From Schistosoma haematobium (Eukaryota > Platyhelminthes > Trematoda > Strigeidida > Schistosomatidae): a DNA stretch of 64,000 bases. Shown one piece after another: positions 36,701-50,900 of this stretch (its first letter is position 1; every line of letters starts with the position of its first letter). Position numbers and translations under genes: made by a program. The notes beneath the pieces were generated by a model that saw nothing but the letters and a program-made list of their open reading frames with translations, was not told the origin of the DNA and made no database searches. Location of the stretch: positions 24,225,809 to 24,289,808 of the forward strand of contig NC_067197.1 of assembly GCF_000699445.3 (NCBI RefSeq), given 5' to 3'.

Positions 36701-39700
36701 ATGAGGTTGTGAATCTTCATCGACTGAGATGGTTGGACCACGTGTTACGTATGCCTGGATACCCGTTACCTCAACGCGCAATGCTGATTAGTGCTGGGGA
36801 TGGTTGGAAAAAAGTTAGGGGTGGCCAAACCAGAACTTGGCATCAGTCCTTGAAGTCACTAACTTCTGGTCTGAGTCATGTTGGTAGATGCAGACTACTT
36901 GATTGGGGTCCGCGTGACTATCGTAACCAGTGGTTGGAGACTCTTGGTAACATGGCTCAAAATGGATCACAATGGCGTAGGTGTATACACCATTTGTCTT
37001 TTCTTAAACCGTGAGATTAAAATTACTTTATGCCTTTCTTTCTACGAACTAATTCTTTCTCCCCGTATCACATCCTTTTATGCTGTATTATATATATTAC
37101 TGCCATTGAAGTAACTACTTTTATGAATTTTTCATCTTGTGCTATTTAGGTATGGCAACTTGGACTGATGCATAAATGTGCCTAGTCCTACGTTGTAGCT
37201 AGCTGACTGACTGTCATTAGTCCTCGTACTGAGTGTCGCTTAAAGCTGCGCGCGCAAACGTTTACTTGATAATAAGGTTGCATTTATAATAATAATAACA
37301 ATATTAATAATGGAAATTTTAAGCGTATTTGGATTTTTATTTCCGAATTATTGTTAAGGCTAATTTAACTCATGTAGTTGATGAATTTCGTAGATTTTCG
37401 TCACATTTGACTTTGGATTTGTCGTAACCTATTTTTAATCTTTTCTCAGCACCTGACAATGGTTGCATCTGCTTTGTACTTCGTACGGGTTTGAGTACTT
37501 CACAAGGTCGTTTACTGAAAACTATAATGTATAGTGTAAAGGCCGTTACAGCAAATAATGCTGAAAGCTTTCTTTTCATAGCCTTCTTACTTATTTTCGC
37601 GTTGATTGCATCAGCCTATGTCTGGATAGAAGGTAGGTCCTTTTTTCACAATAAAAAGCTGTTGTCTGCCTTTTGTATTTTTTATGTGGGATTAGATACT
37701 TTACTTTTCCATTGCAATCATTGAGTGATTTGGTGATATTTGCCGAATCTTTGTGTATTAAAATGTCATGAGTCAGTAAATCAGGCATTTTTAAATGTTT
37801 ATAGATGTTTTGTAGTGTTCCACGTGATATAACTTTTCATGCTTAAATCTTATTTAGAATTGCCAAATAGGTTCTCTAGACGATAACTACAAGAAAGTTT
37901 ATGGTTTCGTATATGTTTCATACAATTATCACTTCACCACTCGTCCGTGATTTTCATCCTCTCAGTTTTTAAAACCTATGCATACTCTTCAAATTTTGTG
38001 TAATGATTACAAGGTTTATCTTACTATTTTCCGAATTCTAGATAATTACTGCCTCGTTTCCTTTATATTTGTTGTCTTAAAATGACTTTATGCAATATCT
38101 TTATAGTGCTAATGACCTGCACCATTTCAAATTTTCGACCACCAGTATTTTTCATTTAGCATTATGTCTTATTTTGATACGAATGCACTACTAAGCAGCT
38201 GATAGTAAACCACAGACTAAAAGTGAAACCATATTGTTTTACGTCAGTCGTCGTCCTTGGTTTATCTAAATTCATAAAGGAAACTAATTATATGGAGCAT
38301 AATCAGGAAATAAGTGTATTAACAAATTACTTTGAGGATACCCGGATCAGGATGCTAACAAGACACAAGGGCCACAGCGATCTAATTTTCTAAATTGTAC
38401 TGTCTAATATCCATTGTCCCATTGCAAAAGATCTTTTTAAGACGAATAGTGTGGTGGAGGGGTGGCGTAAATTTCCCGTCTTATCTATTATATTTAGTCA
38501 GTATATTGGTGGTGTTATTTTATTACTTTATTAAATCCGCCTTTTGATGCTTGTGTCGTCGTGGGTTTTTTTATCCAACCTTTTATTAGAGGATACTAAC
38601 TGAAAATCGATTAGTCATTACCCACAGGCTTATATTAAGACCAAAGGGTCAGAACTAATTAAAAGTTAATAATCCAAAGTGATAATACAATGACGTCAAT
38701 TTTAACGTCTCAATCTACTTCGTAATATCAAGACGTTTCATTTTTAATAATAATTAACATGTCTTCCCAGTAGATATCATGTTATCTTCATTTTACTGCT
38801 ACTGTTTCTATACGAGTTGTTTTTTATCAGAGGACGTTTGTTAATTCTCATCCTTTATAAACTGTGTGGGAAATTCACTAATACATCGAAAACATTAATG
38901 TCTAATCTAGTTAGTAGAATTATAGATACAAATGTAAAATACTGCTGACTCGAATTTTTCAATGGTAAACAGATCTTTTTTTGAACTACTATGTATGATA
39001 TTTCGGTTGTGAAGGTTTAGATCTTTCTGTTGTTAATGTTAAAGACTGCAGTTGATCAGTCAGTTTTAGCATATGTGCGTCCTGAGCGGATTGCCTCTAT
39101 ATTGAGATTAAATCAGAGGTATTTTTAAGCAAAGTTGGATAGTGGCTAGTAGTTGAATTCATCGATAATGAGGAGATTCAAACCTTTACAACTGAATTAT
39201 TATTCATCCCCGTTACACAAGTTAATTGCTGTCTGAACTCAGTAGCTAGGTGAATAGTGCGTTGGGTATTTGAATTGAAAGGCACTGGATTCGAGTCCCT
39301 CAGCGAACACTAACATATGCAGAGGTATCGAGCTGACAAGTCCCAAGAAGGGCGTAACATGTGTTCTGAGTTTCATTTCTGAACACCAACTTTGTTATAG
39401 ATAATATCTAAATACTCAATATCAATATTAAAATAATTTTACTTCTTAAACATATGGTATAGGGATATTTTATGTATGCAATAATTTCTGAATGTGTCAC
39501 CAATCAATAAGCTTTGTATTCAATTTAAATATCTTTTCGAACAGGTACAGCTGATCCCCGTCGGAATCGATATAAACTGTTTCTTGAATGTACTCTCATT
39601 CTAACATCTGTTATTCCACAGGAACTCCCACTAGAATTGTCTTTAGCCGTGAATTCATCTTTGATTGCATTGTGCAAACTTTGTAAGTGTTATATTTTGT

Positions 39701-42700
39701 AACTGTTTAATCTACATATTAGTTGAATTTCATCTCATACTTATGAAGATTTAAATGTTGTTTAGTTTGCGATCTACTTAATAAATAAACTATTTTAGTG
39801 GAGATAAAGGTTTTATTGTTTCCTCTCCGCGTAAACTAATTCCTACTTTAATTGTAGAACCGAATAAAAGGCAAATAAAACAAGCACGTCAAATCAAAAA
39901 CCAAATTAACTCATTCGCTGAGTACTTGGGTATGAGTCGAACTCTAGATGTATGGGTTAATGATACTACCCATTTGGTTAAATCACAGGTGGATCCATGT
40001 TCAAACCTGGGGACTGCCGGCTTTACGTTGAACCCTCCAACCACAAATTCATCGCTCTATGTGCACATAAGATATCTAAATTGTTTATACATTAGTACAA
40101 TTAATTTCGAGTTTCAGGTTGTTCATTTTGTGAATTTAGTTCTGTTGAGTTTCGATACCTAAATAGGACATCAGACAACCTTAGACTTTTGGGTGTAGTT
40201 TGTTGAACAGTGATTTGTGCAATAGGAAGTCAAATCATGATCGCTAATGGGTTGTATTTTGAGCGTTTTGTTGGCTTGATTTCATATATCACCCGTTAAT
40301 GTAACACGAACTTCTTCTTTTGGAGAACCTTGTTCTTATTTATTTTATTTGTTAATTTGAACACATAAATATTGGTACAAGAGAGCGCCAATATATAAGC
40401 GCCACACAAAACAACGAGAATGGGAAGAGAAAAAATAGAAGGTAGGGAGCGTAGAAAAAGAACAATAACGACCAAATTAGTGTAAGGTAGTGTAATAATA
40501 ATGATAATAATAATAATAATAATAATGGGGAAACGGAAAGGTACAACCAGAAGAAATCGTTCAGTTAAGGGAGGTACAACCACTTTTTATGAAGAAAGTA
40601 AAAGAAGATTACAGAATGATCGCCACTGGACTCTATTCTGAGCCATATCTGATAACGTCTCTAGCCACTGTGTAGCACCATCTCTCGGACCCCAGCCAGG
40701 GAGTCGTGAAGGACCAACACAAGCTAACCCTTTGCAGCTTTCTTTCATACCACGACACCATGTCATACACTAACCGCCTTTCCGCTTTTCCAACCAGTCC
40801 CAGAGTCGGCAAATAATGCACGACGTGGAATTCTCTGGGACGACATTCGTAGAACATGTCCGAGCCAACGAAGTCGGTGTTTCAAGATGGCGACACCACT
40901 TGCATTATCATCTCTGTGCCCGAACACACGATGCCGAACCTCTGCATTACTAACATGGTGTTGTTACTGGATGTCGACAATCCTTCGGAGATAACGATGA
41001 TCAGACATAGAGAGTCGTCTAATGTCCTCAACTCAGAGTGACCAGTCTTGACAAATATAGAGCAGGACTGCTTTCATCGACGCGTTGTATATCCGACCTT
41101 TCACAGCCAGACTAACATCACGAAGGCGCAGACCAGGGCATGACCAGAGTCCAGATAGGTACTCCAAAAGGAGCGGCAGTCTTGTACACAACCACGCCAG
41201 CGGTAGCTGATCGCGATGTGATCAATCTGAGTCCAGTCTTGAGATGCAGAGGGAGAACGCCACGTGGCACATCGGCGATGACTGCGCCGAAAGTTAGTGC
41301 TATCCAGAAACAGGTTGTAGTCTGTGCACAGTTGCAATAGACTGTCCCCGTTATCTGTCCTGCGACCAACAAGTCCCCATCGGCCACCTAAACGACTCTC
41401 TTCTGTGCCTAGACGCCCGACCTGAGCATTAAAGTCTCCGGCTAGTACTCAATATCTGTCGAACGCACTTTCTGGAGAACAGTTGACTGGTGATAGAATT
41501 CATCCTTGATTGCATCCGGGCTACAATCTGTCGGGGCATAGGCGGAGATGACGAAAAGACACCGTTTCTCACGCCGATTTCTTCTCACTTTGATGGAACT
41601 TTCTAATCTAACAGCACATAACCGACTGTTAATGGGGATCAACTCGATTAGTGCTGCCTCAGCTCTAGCGCTTAGTGTGACACCAACACCAACAAGACCA
41701 GACGAAGATGCCACAGGGTCTCCTGATAAGCGCACGTAAAACAAGCTTTTTGAAGCGACAAATAGAGATCGAATTTGTAGAACTTCACCAGAGTCTTGAA
41801 TACAAGTCTCGGATGGGCAACAAACGTCGATATTAAGACTTTCCAAAGATATAGCCAGTTCTATTTGTTGTCCGACCTGCATAAGTGTGCAAACGTTGAA
41901 GGCAGCCAGTTTGAATGGTGCACGTGGTTCCAGGAAAACTGCTTAAGTATTCGTATTTGGTGGTAGCATACAATTTTCAACCAGGCAGTGACTGAAGAAT
42001 GCTTAGATAGAGCCGAGTTTCCATCATAGGCGAGTTGCTGTATAGGTCGAAAGATAAGGATACACAGAGTGGGAATAAAAGAGAGTGAATAAATGACGTG
42101 GTAAATAATAATAATAGTAATAATAATAATGTGAATTGTTTGACTGTAAATTGAAGCGAGAATAGAATTTTCAGTAAATATAGTCATTTTCATTTTATTT
42201 ATGTGTGGGCTGTGACGCTGCCCGGGTGCCCAGACCGAAGTGGGGCCACACCCCGAGCCTTTGACCTAAAGGTATGACCCACAAGGCAGTGGATCATCGT
42301 GAGGAGATGCAGTCCCATGAAAGCCGGTGACCAACGATTGGTTCATACGCCATTTGTTCCCTCAGGATACTGGAGCCCATGTGCACCATTGGTTTGGGAT
42401 CCGGTTAAAGGTAAAACGTCGGATCTACAGCGCGTTGGTGAGAGCGGTTTTGCTCTATGCTTGTGAAACCTGGCCTCTCCGAGTTGAGGACATTAGACGA
42501 CTCTCTATGTCTGATCATCGTTATCTCCGAAGGATTGTCGACATCCAGTAACAACACCATGTTAGTAATGCAGAGGTTCGGCATCGTGTGTTCGGGCACA
42601 GAGATGATAATGCAAGTGGTGTCGCCATCTTGAAACACCGACTTCGTTGGCTCGGACATGTTCTACGAATGTCGTCCCAGAGAATTCCACGTCGTGCATT

Positions 42701-42987
42701 ATTTGCCGACTCTGGGACTGGTTGGAAAAGCGGAAAGGCGGTTAGTGTATGACATGGTGTCGTGGTATGAAAGAAAGCTGCAAAGGGTTAGCTTGTGTTG
42801 GTCCTTCACGACTCCCTGGCTGGGGTCCGAGAGATGGTGCTACACAGTGGCTAGAGACGTTATCAGATATGGCTCAGAATAGAGTCCAGTGGCGATCATT
42901 CTGTAATCTTCTTTTACTTTCTTCATAAAAAGTGGTTGTACCTCCCTTAACTGAACGATTTCTTCTGGTTGTACCTTTCCGTTTCCC

Positions 42988-43044
<57 letters not shown>

Positions 43045-44875
43045 ACTACCTTACACTAATTTGGTCGTTATTGTTCTTTTCTTATGCTCCCTACCTTCTA
43101 TTTTTCTCTTCGAATTCTCGTTGTTTTGTGTGGCGCTTATATATTGGCGCTCTCTTGTACCAATATTTATGTGTTCGAATAAATAAATAAATAAAGCGCC
43201 GGACATTCGCTTTCAGTCCTCTCAATCTCATAAACAACACCCCGCCACGAGAAGGCAGTGAGTAGGACTTCCCTGGTGGAGGTTGTATACATGTGGCCGT
43301 GTGAGAGCATTTCGAGAGGGAGAGCGGACTCTCCTCACTCGACCGTACCAGGGCATTTGGGGGCAAGTAGGAAGTTTACAAATAATAACAAGGAAATTAA
43401 AAGATATAAGTTTGAGTCTTGCGATTGGTTAAAGTTATTTTATCCTGTCAGTTGTAATTTATTTACACTGTAATTTATTTTCTAGTGGTTTATTGTACTG
43501 AACCTTTTCGAATTCCATTTGCTGGTAAGATTGATATTTGTGCCTTTGATAAAACTGGTACTTTGACGGAAGATATTGTCGTAGTTGAAGGAGTTACAGG
43601 TTTAAAGTAAGTCAATAGTCGGTGGTTTTGGTGTTTGGGTTTTACTACGTGTTCTTTTAACAACTGTGGGTATATCGTACGCAGAGATTTATACCGTTTT
43701 GATGCTCTTATGTAGATTGCCGGTAATCAGTTGATATTTTAATTTCAAGGGACGTTTTCGTGTTTTCTTAGTACGAATTTGTCGTTGCTTAGTGATAATA
43801 TTTGATTGTAAGTTTAATGATCCGACTATTGTTTATTACTAATAATAAAGGAACTCAATCCTGATGGATCTATGATCCCTATGCAATCTACATAAAAAGT
43901 GAACATCTCGAATGCTTCTAAATCCATACAATATTACCTCTATTCAGGGATAGTATAATAGACTCGTTCTTGTCAATGGAAAGCGACTTAATTACCGTCT
44001 GAAGGTATTTCCTTCAAATGCCTTTATTTTATCGAATGGCAGCCAGGATCGATCTCTGTTATGTTTGAAGAGATTATGAATCTACCTAGTCTGCGAACGG
44101 AATGAAAACTCTATGTCACAATGTGTCCCAGACTCGCTAACTAGAGATGGAAGTCCAGATTCAGAAGAGGGAAATGTATTCACAGGCAGCCAGAAGCACG
44201 AACAACAAGTATGGCCCAAGCGTATAAGTACGGGATAAAAATATCCCTGGGAAACGTCACAAAATAGCATATTAAAAGAGCCGACGAACCAATGACATCT
44301 GAGGCCCTCCCAAGTGGGAAATGCGACGTGGAGGTGAAAATGGGCGCTTTTGGTGCGAAAACAAGAAATTCACATTTCCCAAATAAAATTGCAAAAATAT
44401 GACATTTACTGAGTTCTGGGGATCTAGCATCCCCAACCATCAATTTCACATATAAAGGTACAAGTCAGCATTTTAAATGTGTCGTTCAGCAATATGGTAT
44501 AGTTTCACTGCCTATAAATGGACCGGTTTCATTTACTATCAAGCATAAATTTTCGTTGTCAGCGCGGTATTTCGCTTATTCATAATCTTAATCATGGAAT
44601 ACTTTATTCATATGACAGTCTCATGAACCATAAGGCGCAAATTTTCTTAGTCCCTTCTTAGAGATTGTGATTGATTAATAGCTGTAAAATAACTGTAAAG
44701 ATGTTGAAAATCCTTTAGTGGATCGGTAGCTTAGAGGTTGGGGGGTGGCCCAACCTCCAGTCGCTTAGATGCTGGTTCGAGCCCCACTTCATCTACTTAC
44801 GGTATGGGCAACCAGATAGTATCACTAGATGTCACACAGTATAGCTTGAAGCTAATTACATGAATCTGTACCTGG

Positions 44876-44947
<72 letters not shown>

Positions 44948-47900
44948 TATTTTACATCACAACTTAATAACGACCTACATTAGGTTGTATTTAATTTTTA
45001 ATTACATTGGGTGTGTGAGGGCTATGCGGACTACATAGATAGGAAGTTAGGAAGTTTCTTCCTACCTTTATGAAGGATATACAAGAAAGCTACAAAGAAA
45101 TCTCAACTGGCTTTTACCATGAGCCATGTTTATAACGTCACATATCATGTATCTTCTTTTGGACCTCACACAAATACCATCTTGATATACCATCATTCGA
45201 TGTTGCGTTTACTGCTCCTCTCGTGTAGGCCTTACTCGGTACTTCAGGATCCCGAGAAAGTGAATGAAATTAGAGCGTGCAACGGTCACCGACCACCGTT
45301 TGATGACGTTTCTTGACGGTGTACTATTTTGTGAATTAAACCTCTGGATCAAAGGCTCATGAGTGATCCCCCTAGAAAATCATCGGTTTTAGCGTTTTAG
45401 CAATATCCGAGTCTCTACACAAATAGCGATGGTTACCAATAAAGGAGATTATTCGATAGCTAGAACTGTGTAAATCTGCTCGTTGTCGTTATTATGCGTT
45501 CATATATAACTTTTAGATATAGGTTTCAGTATCTCTTCTTCAAACTGATTGTCTTACTATCCCACTTTCTTTTACTCATGGAGTTTTCATGTATTTGTGT
45601 GTTATTTTCTTTTAGTGATCAACCATCAAATAAATTGCTACAAGTAAAACAATGTCCACTGTCTACCATCCAAGTGTTAGCTAGTTGTCATTCTTTGATA
45701 AATACTAGTGCTTCTGGTCTGATTGGTGATCCTATGGAAAAAGCTATGTTAGCATCGACTAGTTGGTCGTTGAATGATCAGAATGAAGTATATGGACGTA
45801 CTATACCACGTAGTTCTCCATTGAAAATATGTCAAAGGTAAGTAAATATTTAGTAACGCACTATATTTTTATAATCATCATATTGCTATTCAATCTATAT
45901 TTTCCTGTAACTTGAACTAAACATTTTTACAAAAATAAAACATTTAGGCATTTCGTTTATTGTAAAGCGTTAAATATTGATTAATGTCGTAAGTAGTATA
46001 TACATTGTCTATAACAGCATTTTTAATCACATCTTTCAAACCTTTTGTTTTCCAAAGCATACCCTGTAATGTATTGATGTTGTGGCGAAACATATCTTTG
46101 CTGAAAGTTTGTATAAGATGTTGAGTTTGCTACCTTCATTATATGTGTATCTATGCCCGCAATAACTTTGAATTCTCTTTATGCTATGTTTCGTTATTCT
46201 CCTTTGTTTAAAGAAATTCATTTCATAAAATGTGTAAATGATAAAATACTACATAGTCACGTCTGTTTATATTCATATCCTAGATATGAACCAATGTATG
46301 TTATGTCGAAAACGAGGAGTGAGTAAACAATACCATTTGCTCGCTCAAACCTAAGTTCATTAATAATATTCCAGGTACAGCTCCTTGTACTTGACTCTGA
46401 GTCATATTTTTGATCTCAAGGTTAACAATATCACTTGGGTGCCAAATCGAATTGAGTGAAGCTGGATTCGAACTTATAACTCATTTATTAAAACAGTGTT
46501 TTAGTCATTAAGTCACAGTTTCATTATCGTTTGAGTCATTTTTCCATCAAATAGCTTATAAATTGTCTTTTGTCTAAAGCAGTACATTTTATAACTGAAA
46601 ATTGTGTTGTAAAAAAGTGAGAGCATATCCATTTTCTATTAAATGGTAACAATTCTTTTAGTATAATATTCAACAGTGCTATATAAGTTTATAAAAACCA
46701 AATAAATATTCGATTTTCTTAAAATCAAAGTAAAGATATATCGATTCATTATCATTTTTAGATTTCGATTCGATAGTACACTACGTCGTATGTCTGTTGT
46801 AGTTAGCCATTATTTGCCGTCTAGCGTAGATCGAAATTACTTGGTCTGTGTCAAAGGATCACCAGAAACTATTCTCCCAATGCTTGTCGATGCACCACCA
46901 GACTATGAAGAAGCTTATCTTACTATGGCTAGACGGGGTGCTCGTGTTTTAGCTTTGGGACAGAAGACCTTAGGTCAACTTACACATGAGCAGGTTGGTT
47001 TGTTCAATTTTTTTCGATAAATATTCATCATTGTAGAGTTAATGTTTACTCAAATAAATCTATTTTGTTAATTTAGAAGATAAATCACCCAATCTTTGAA
47101 ATACAGCAGCCATATAGGGTGTATGTGTATGGCAATAGTGTACTGTTTAAAAACTAATTTCCTCTAATCTCGTGTTATTTTATCATGTTTATTTTGTGTT
47201 CATATTCTGTTTGTCAATTTATTGTGTGAAAAGCTTATTATTCTGGCTTGTGGTCTTGTATACGGGTTGTGGAGATTATTAAGTTTTTGATCGAGTTCAT
47301 GAACCGATTGATGTTAGACCACCTTTGGAAACCTGGAAGCACTTGTTTTTGGTTTCAGTTCATTCGGGGGTTCAAGTCAATAGTTTGTTCTCTTGGGTAG
47401 GCATCCAATCAACTACTGTGGTATCATTTCATTTCATCTATCAATCAACATTCTATTCATTTCACTAATCAAAAATTCGTCCATTAAATAAATCACACCA
47501 CCACTTGGGTTCCGCTATAGCTCATTAGCAAAAATACTACGATTTAAGCTAGAATATTTGCTTGAAGAGTCATGATGCTACTCATCTTCCCGAACAGGAC
47601 TTTGTTTTATGGGGTTCAAAAATCCTATCGATACGTCTGATAGATGAGTCTCAAGTTAAGTAAATCAACGTAGGATCTTACTACTGATAGATACCTCAAA
47701 ACTACTGAATTTTTTTATCAGCTTATCAACCACAATTTTTTGAAATTTAAATTGGTTCCCTTAACCCCAAAGTCTTACAATTAAAATGTGGTCACCAAAT
47801 CAATATTTTATGTCTAGTTTTGTGTACATGATTTGTATTCGGTGAATATTGAGTAGTTTTCAGGGTCAAAAATACAGTTTCTCCCCCCCCCCCAAAGTTA

Positions 47901-50900
47901 CACAAATCTTCTGTTCACAATACTTGGTTGATTGTAGTCAATTTAAAACATTAGACTTTTAGTAAATATTCTTTTCTCTTACTTGTTTTCATTTAGGTGA
48001 GAGATTTAACTCGTGAATCTGTTGAGTCAGATATACACTTTTGTGGTTTCGTCATTATTTCTTGCCCGTTAAAACCGGACTCTTTGACTGTGATAAAAGA
48101 TCTTAGTTATTCCAGTCATCATATTAGTATGATCACAGGTGATAATCCACTTACAGCCTGTCATGTAAGCAGTATTGTGGGAATAGTTCGATCGAATGTT
48201 CCTGTACTCGTATTAAGTCCACCAAACGCATTACGTAAGTATATTTTTTTTATCGTTATGATACTTATATTGTATACGTATTATTTTTTGCTATCATTAA
48301 TACTACTATTAGTCAGTATTCGTCTCTTGCTGATTTAGTATGACAACTAGGACTGATTCAGCGTTGATTATGACTGCTTGACTAAAAAAGGTGGTTGAAT
48401 CTGATGAAATTCGGTAATTGATATAGTTTCAAACTCTAATTCTGTTGAGTATATAATTATTAAAGCATTTATAGCCTATAGATTTCGAAAATCATCCATC
48501 TAACAAAAATGTTTGATAAGAGTGTTATAAAAAATTTATTTAGGTTGTTTAGTACGAGATTAGTTAAGGAATAGATTAACTATGTGAAAATATTAACCAG
48601 TTGTTAAACCTCATGCTTGTTATTTTCTTTACTTCGTTTTAACTTTATGTTAGTTTGAAGCTTGCTTTTCATTACGAGATAAAATCAGTTTTAAGTGCAA
48701 CCAACTAGTCAATGCTTCTCAGTTAATTTTCACTGATTTTGTATTTTCATTTTGATGAAAATGAACTTCAAAAATTGAACAATGTCTATAAATCTCTCAT
48801 GTATGGTGAGTGGTGAAGCAGCTAAACTCATCGACCGTTCACTTATGTTGAAAGTCTCATAAGCCTTGGTGGATTGGTGTCTGACAAAATTTCGGAATGG
48901 TTTCGGAAATCTCGGTTCGTTTTACCAACGGCCTCACTTGTGTCTTAGTTGAGATGTCCGTCTCCACTCAAAAATGAATACACTGCTCATCAGTTCCTTA
49001 TGAAACATGATTTTTGGAGATAGAGCTTATTTGTAGGTGACTAGCATTTGATTACAGGTGTCTTCACGGCGTTACTTGTGCGTGATGGAACCATCGAGTG
49101 TTTAGTGCTAAGGTTAGACGCAGAGTGCAAGTTAAAAATGAGAGATCGATGGATAAATTTGTAAAATTTCGACTGAGTTGGTTCAGACATATTATGCATG
49201 CTTATCCATCGCCTACCTCAACGGGCAATGATGTTGTTAGGAGTAGGTTAGAAGAAGGATTATGTACCATCAAACCAAAGCAAGATATTAGTCTGTGAAG
49301 TCATTGACTGTTGGACTTAATCATGTAAGTAGGTGCAGGCTATCTGGTTGGGTTCTGGACGATTATTGTAACCACGTAGGTTGATATTACTCAGAATCGT
49401 TTGCAATGGCAAAGGCGCGTTGACCCTTCACTTAGATTCTAAGTTTCCTAATTATCCTATTCATTTTCTTCTATTCCACGAATCCATACCTTCTCAAATT
49501 ATATCTCTCATTCCTAATTATTTGTACTACCACTATTACTGTTATCAAACATATAATATTGGATGGAAATATTTTTGTCATCACTACTACTTATATTACT
49601 CTGTCATCTCGCTGTGTTGATTTGATGTGGGAACTTAAACTGATGCACCTTGAAGATGACTGACTGTGGTGAGTATAAGCAATTTTGATTATTGGAGAAT
49701 ACGATAAGTGACTTGATTTATGAAACTATTCAAAACATCGAATAAAGGAATCATTCTTCTGACGAGTTTTTCATGGCTCTACACTATATATGGTGAGTAT
49801 ATATATATGCTATGATGAAAATCTAATTGAAAAGAAACATTTCTTCACTCTACTCGTCTGACTGTCTGAATGGGGATTTTCACCTTAGTCAAAAACTCCC
49901 ATCATTTTCCCATCAGTTATGATTTTTGGCTAATCTGGCTTCTTGTTTTCTCTCTCTTCCATGGTTTCTGAGCTTTAATGAAATAATTTCTTTCTTGTAC
50001 AGTTGGGAAACTATTTGACTTTGCTAGGAAATATAAAAAAGTTGCAGTGATACATTATTTCATCAAGTATTGTATTGCTGCTGGAGAGTTTAACCAGGTT
50101 GAATCACGCAAGGGAGATATGATTCACTAGATTTAACGATAAGTCCACGAATTATTATTGTATTTTGGTTGATTGAGTACAAGAGGTCATAAACATTGGT
50201 TAGTTACACGCGATCCAATTCTACTACTGTAGTGACAAAAATGACAAACCGTATTAAACCCCCTTATATTTTGTTCCGTCTGTCACTGAAATTATCAGGC
50301 ACTAATTTCAGGGGTTGTGGCATAAAATTCAGTGAGTTTTGAAACAACCCTAATACTAAACAAGTTCATTTTGTCTTAGTACACAAACATTATAAATTAC
50401 CATTTTGTTATTAAGGTAAAGTTACTTTTCTATACTTGTTTCTTCATTTTAGCACTTAATCTCGATATGTTGTATTTGTTTTATGAAGGACGTAGGTTTT
50501 CTGTAATTTGATTAAGTGAGATCCCGACCGTTCAAGTCGATGAATAGAATACAAATCGACAGATGAATGGAATCATATAATGTGACCAGGTGATGGGTTC
50601 TTTTGAGACTGTATGATTGATTTAGGTCCTTTGAATGACGCACTAGAAGGAAAAACAGACGGCACCTCCAGAACAAGCAGATATACGTCCTAGGTGATGG
50701 TCAACCTGAAAACGGTGATAGATGGTTCAGTTTTAAGTGAACCCAAGAGAATCACGTTATTTAAAAGAGAGATGTTAGGGATATGTAATCACAAATCACA
50801 ACTTACGAGAAGAAAATCAATATCGATCAAGTCGAAATTCTGTTACAGTAAATTATTCTGTGTTAACATTGTCAAATGTTACATTTGAATATGGGTCATA

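Noticed and set aside
40856..41041. Plus-strand frames at 40856-41340 and the mirror frame at 42405-42659 as genes
   Set aside because: They are antisense shadows of the RTE endonuclease and RT C-terminal coding sequence.
44718..44790. Functional tRNA gene
   Set aside because: A and B boxes are present, but no convincing acceptor stem or anticodon arm; the sequence continues into a SINE-like tail and (TA)n.
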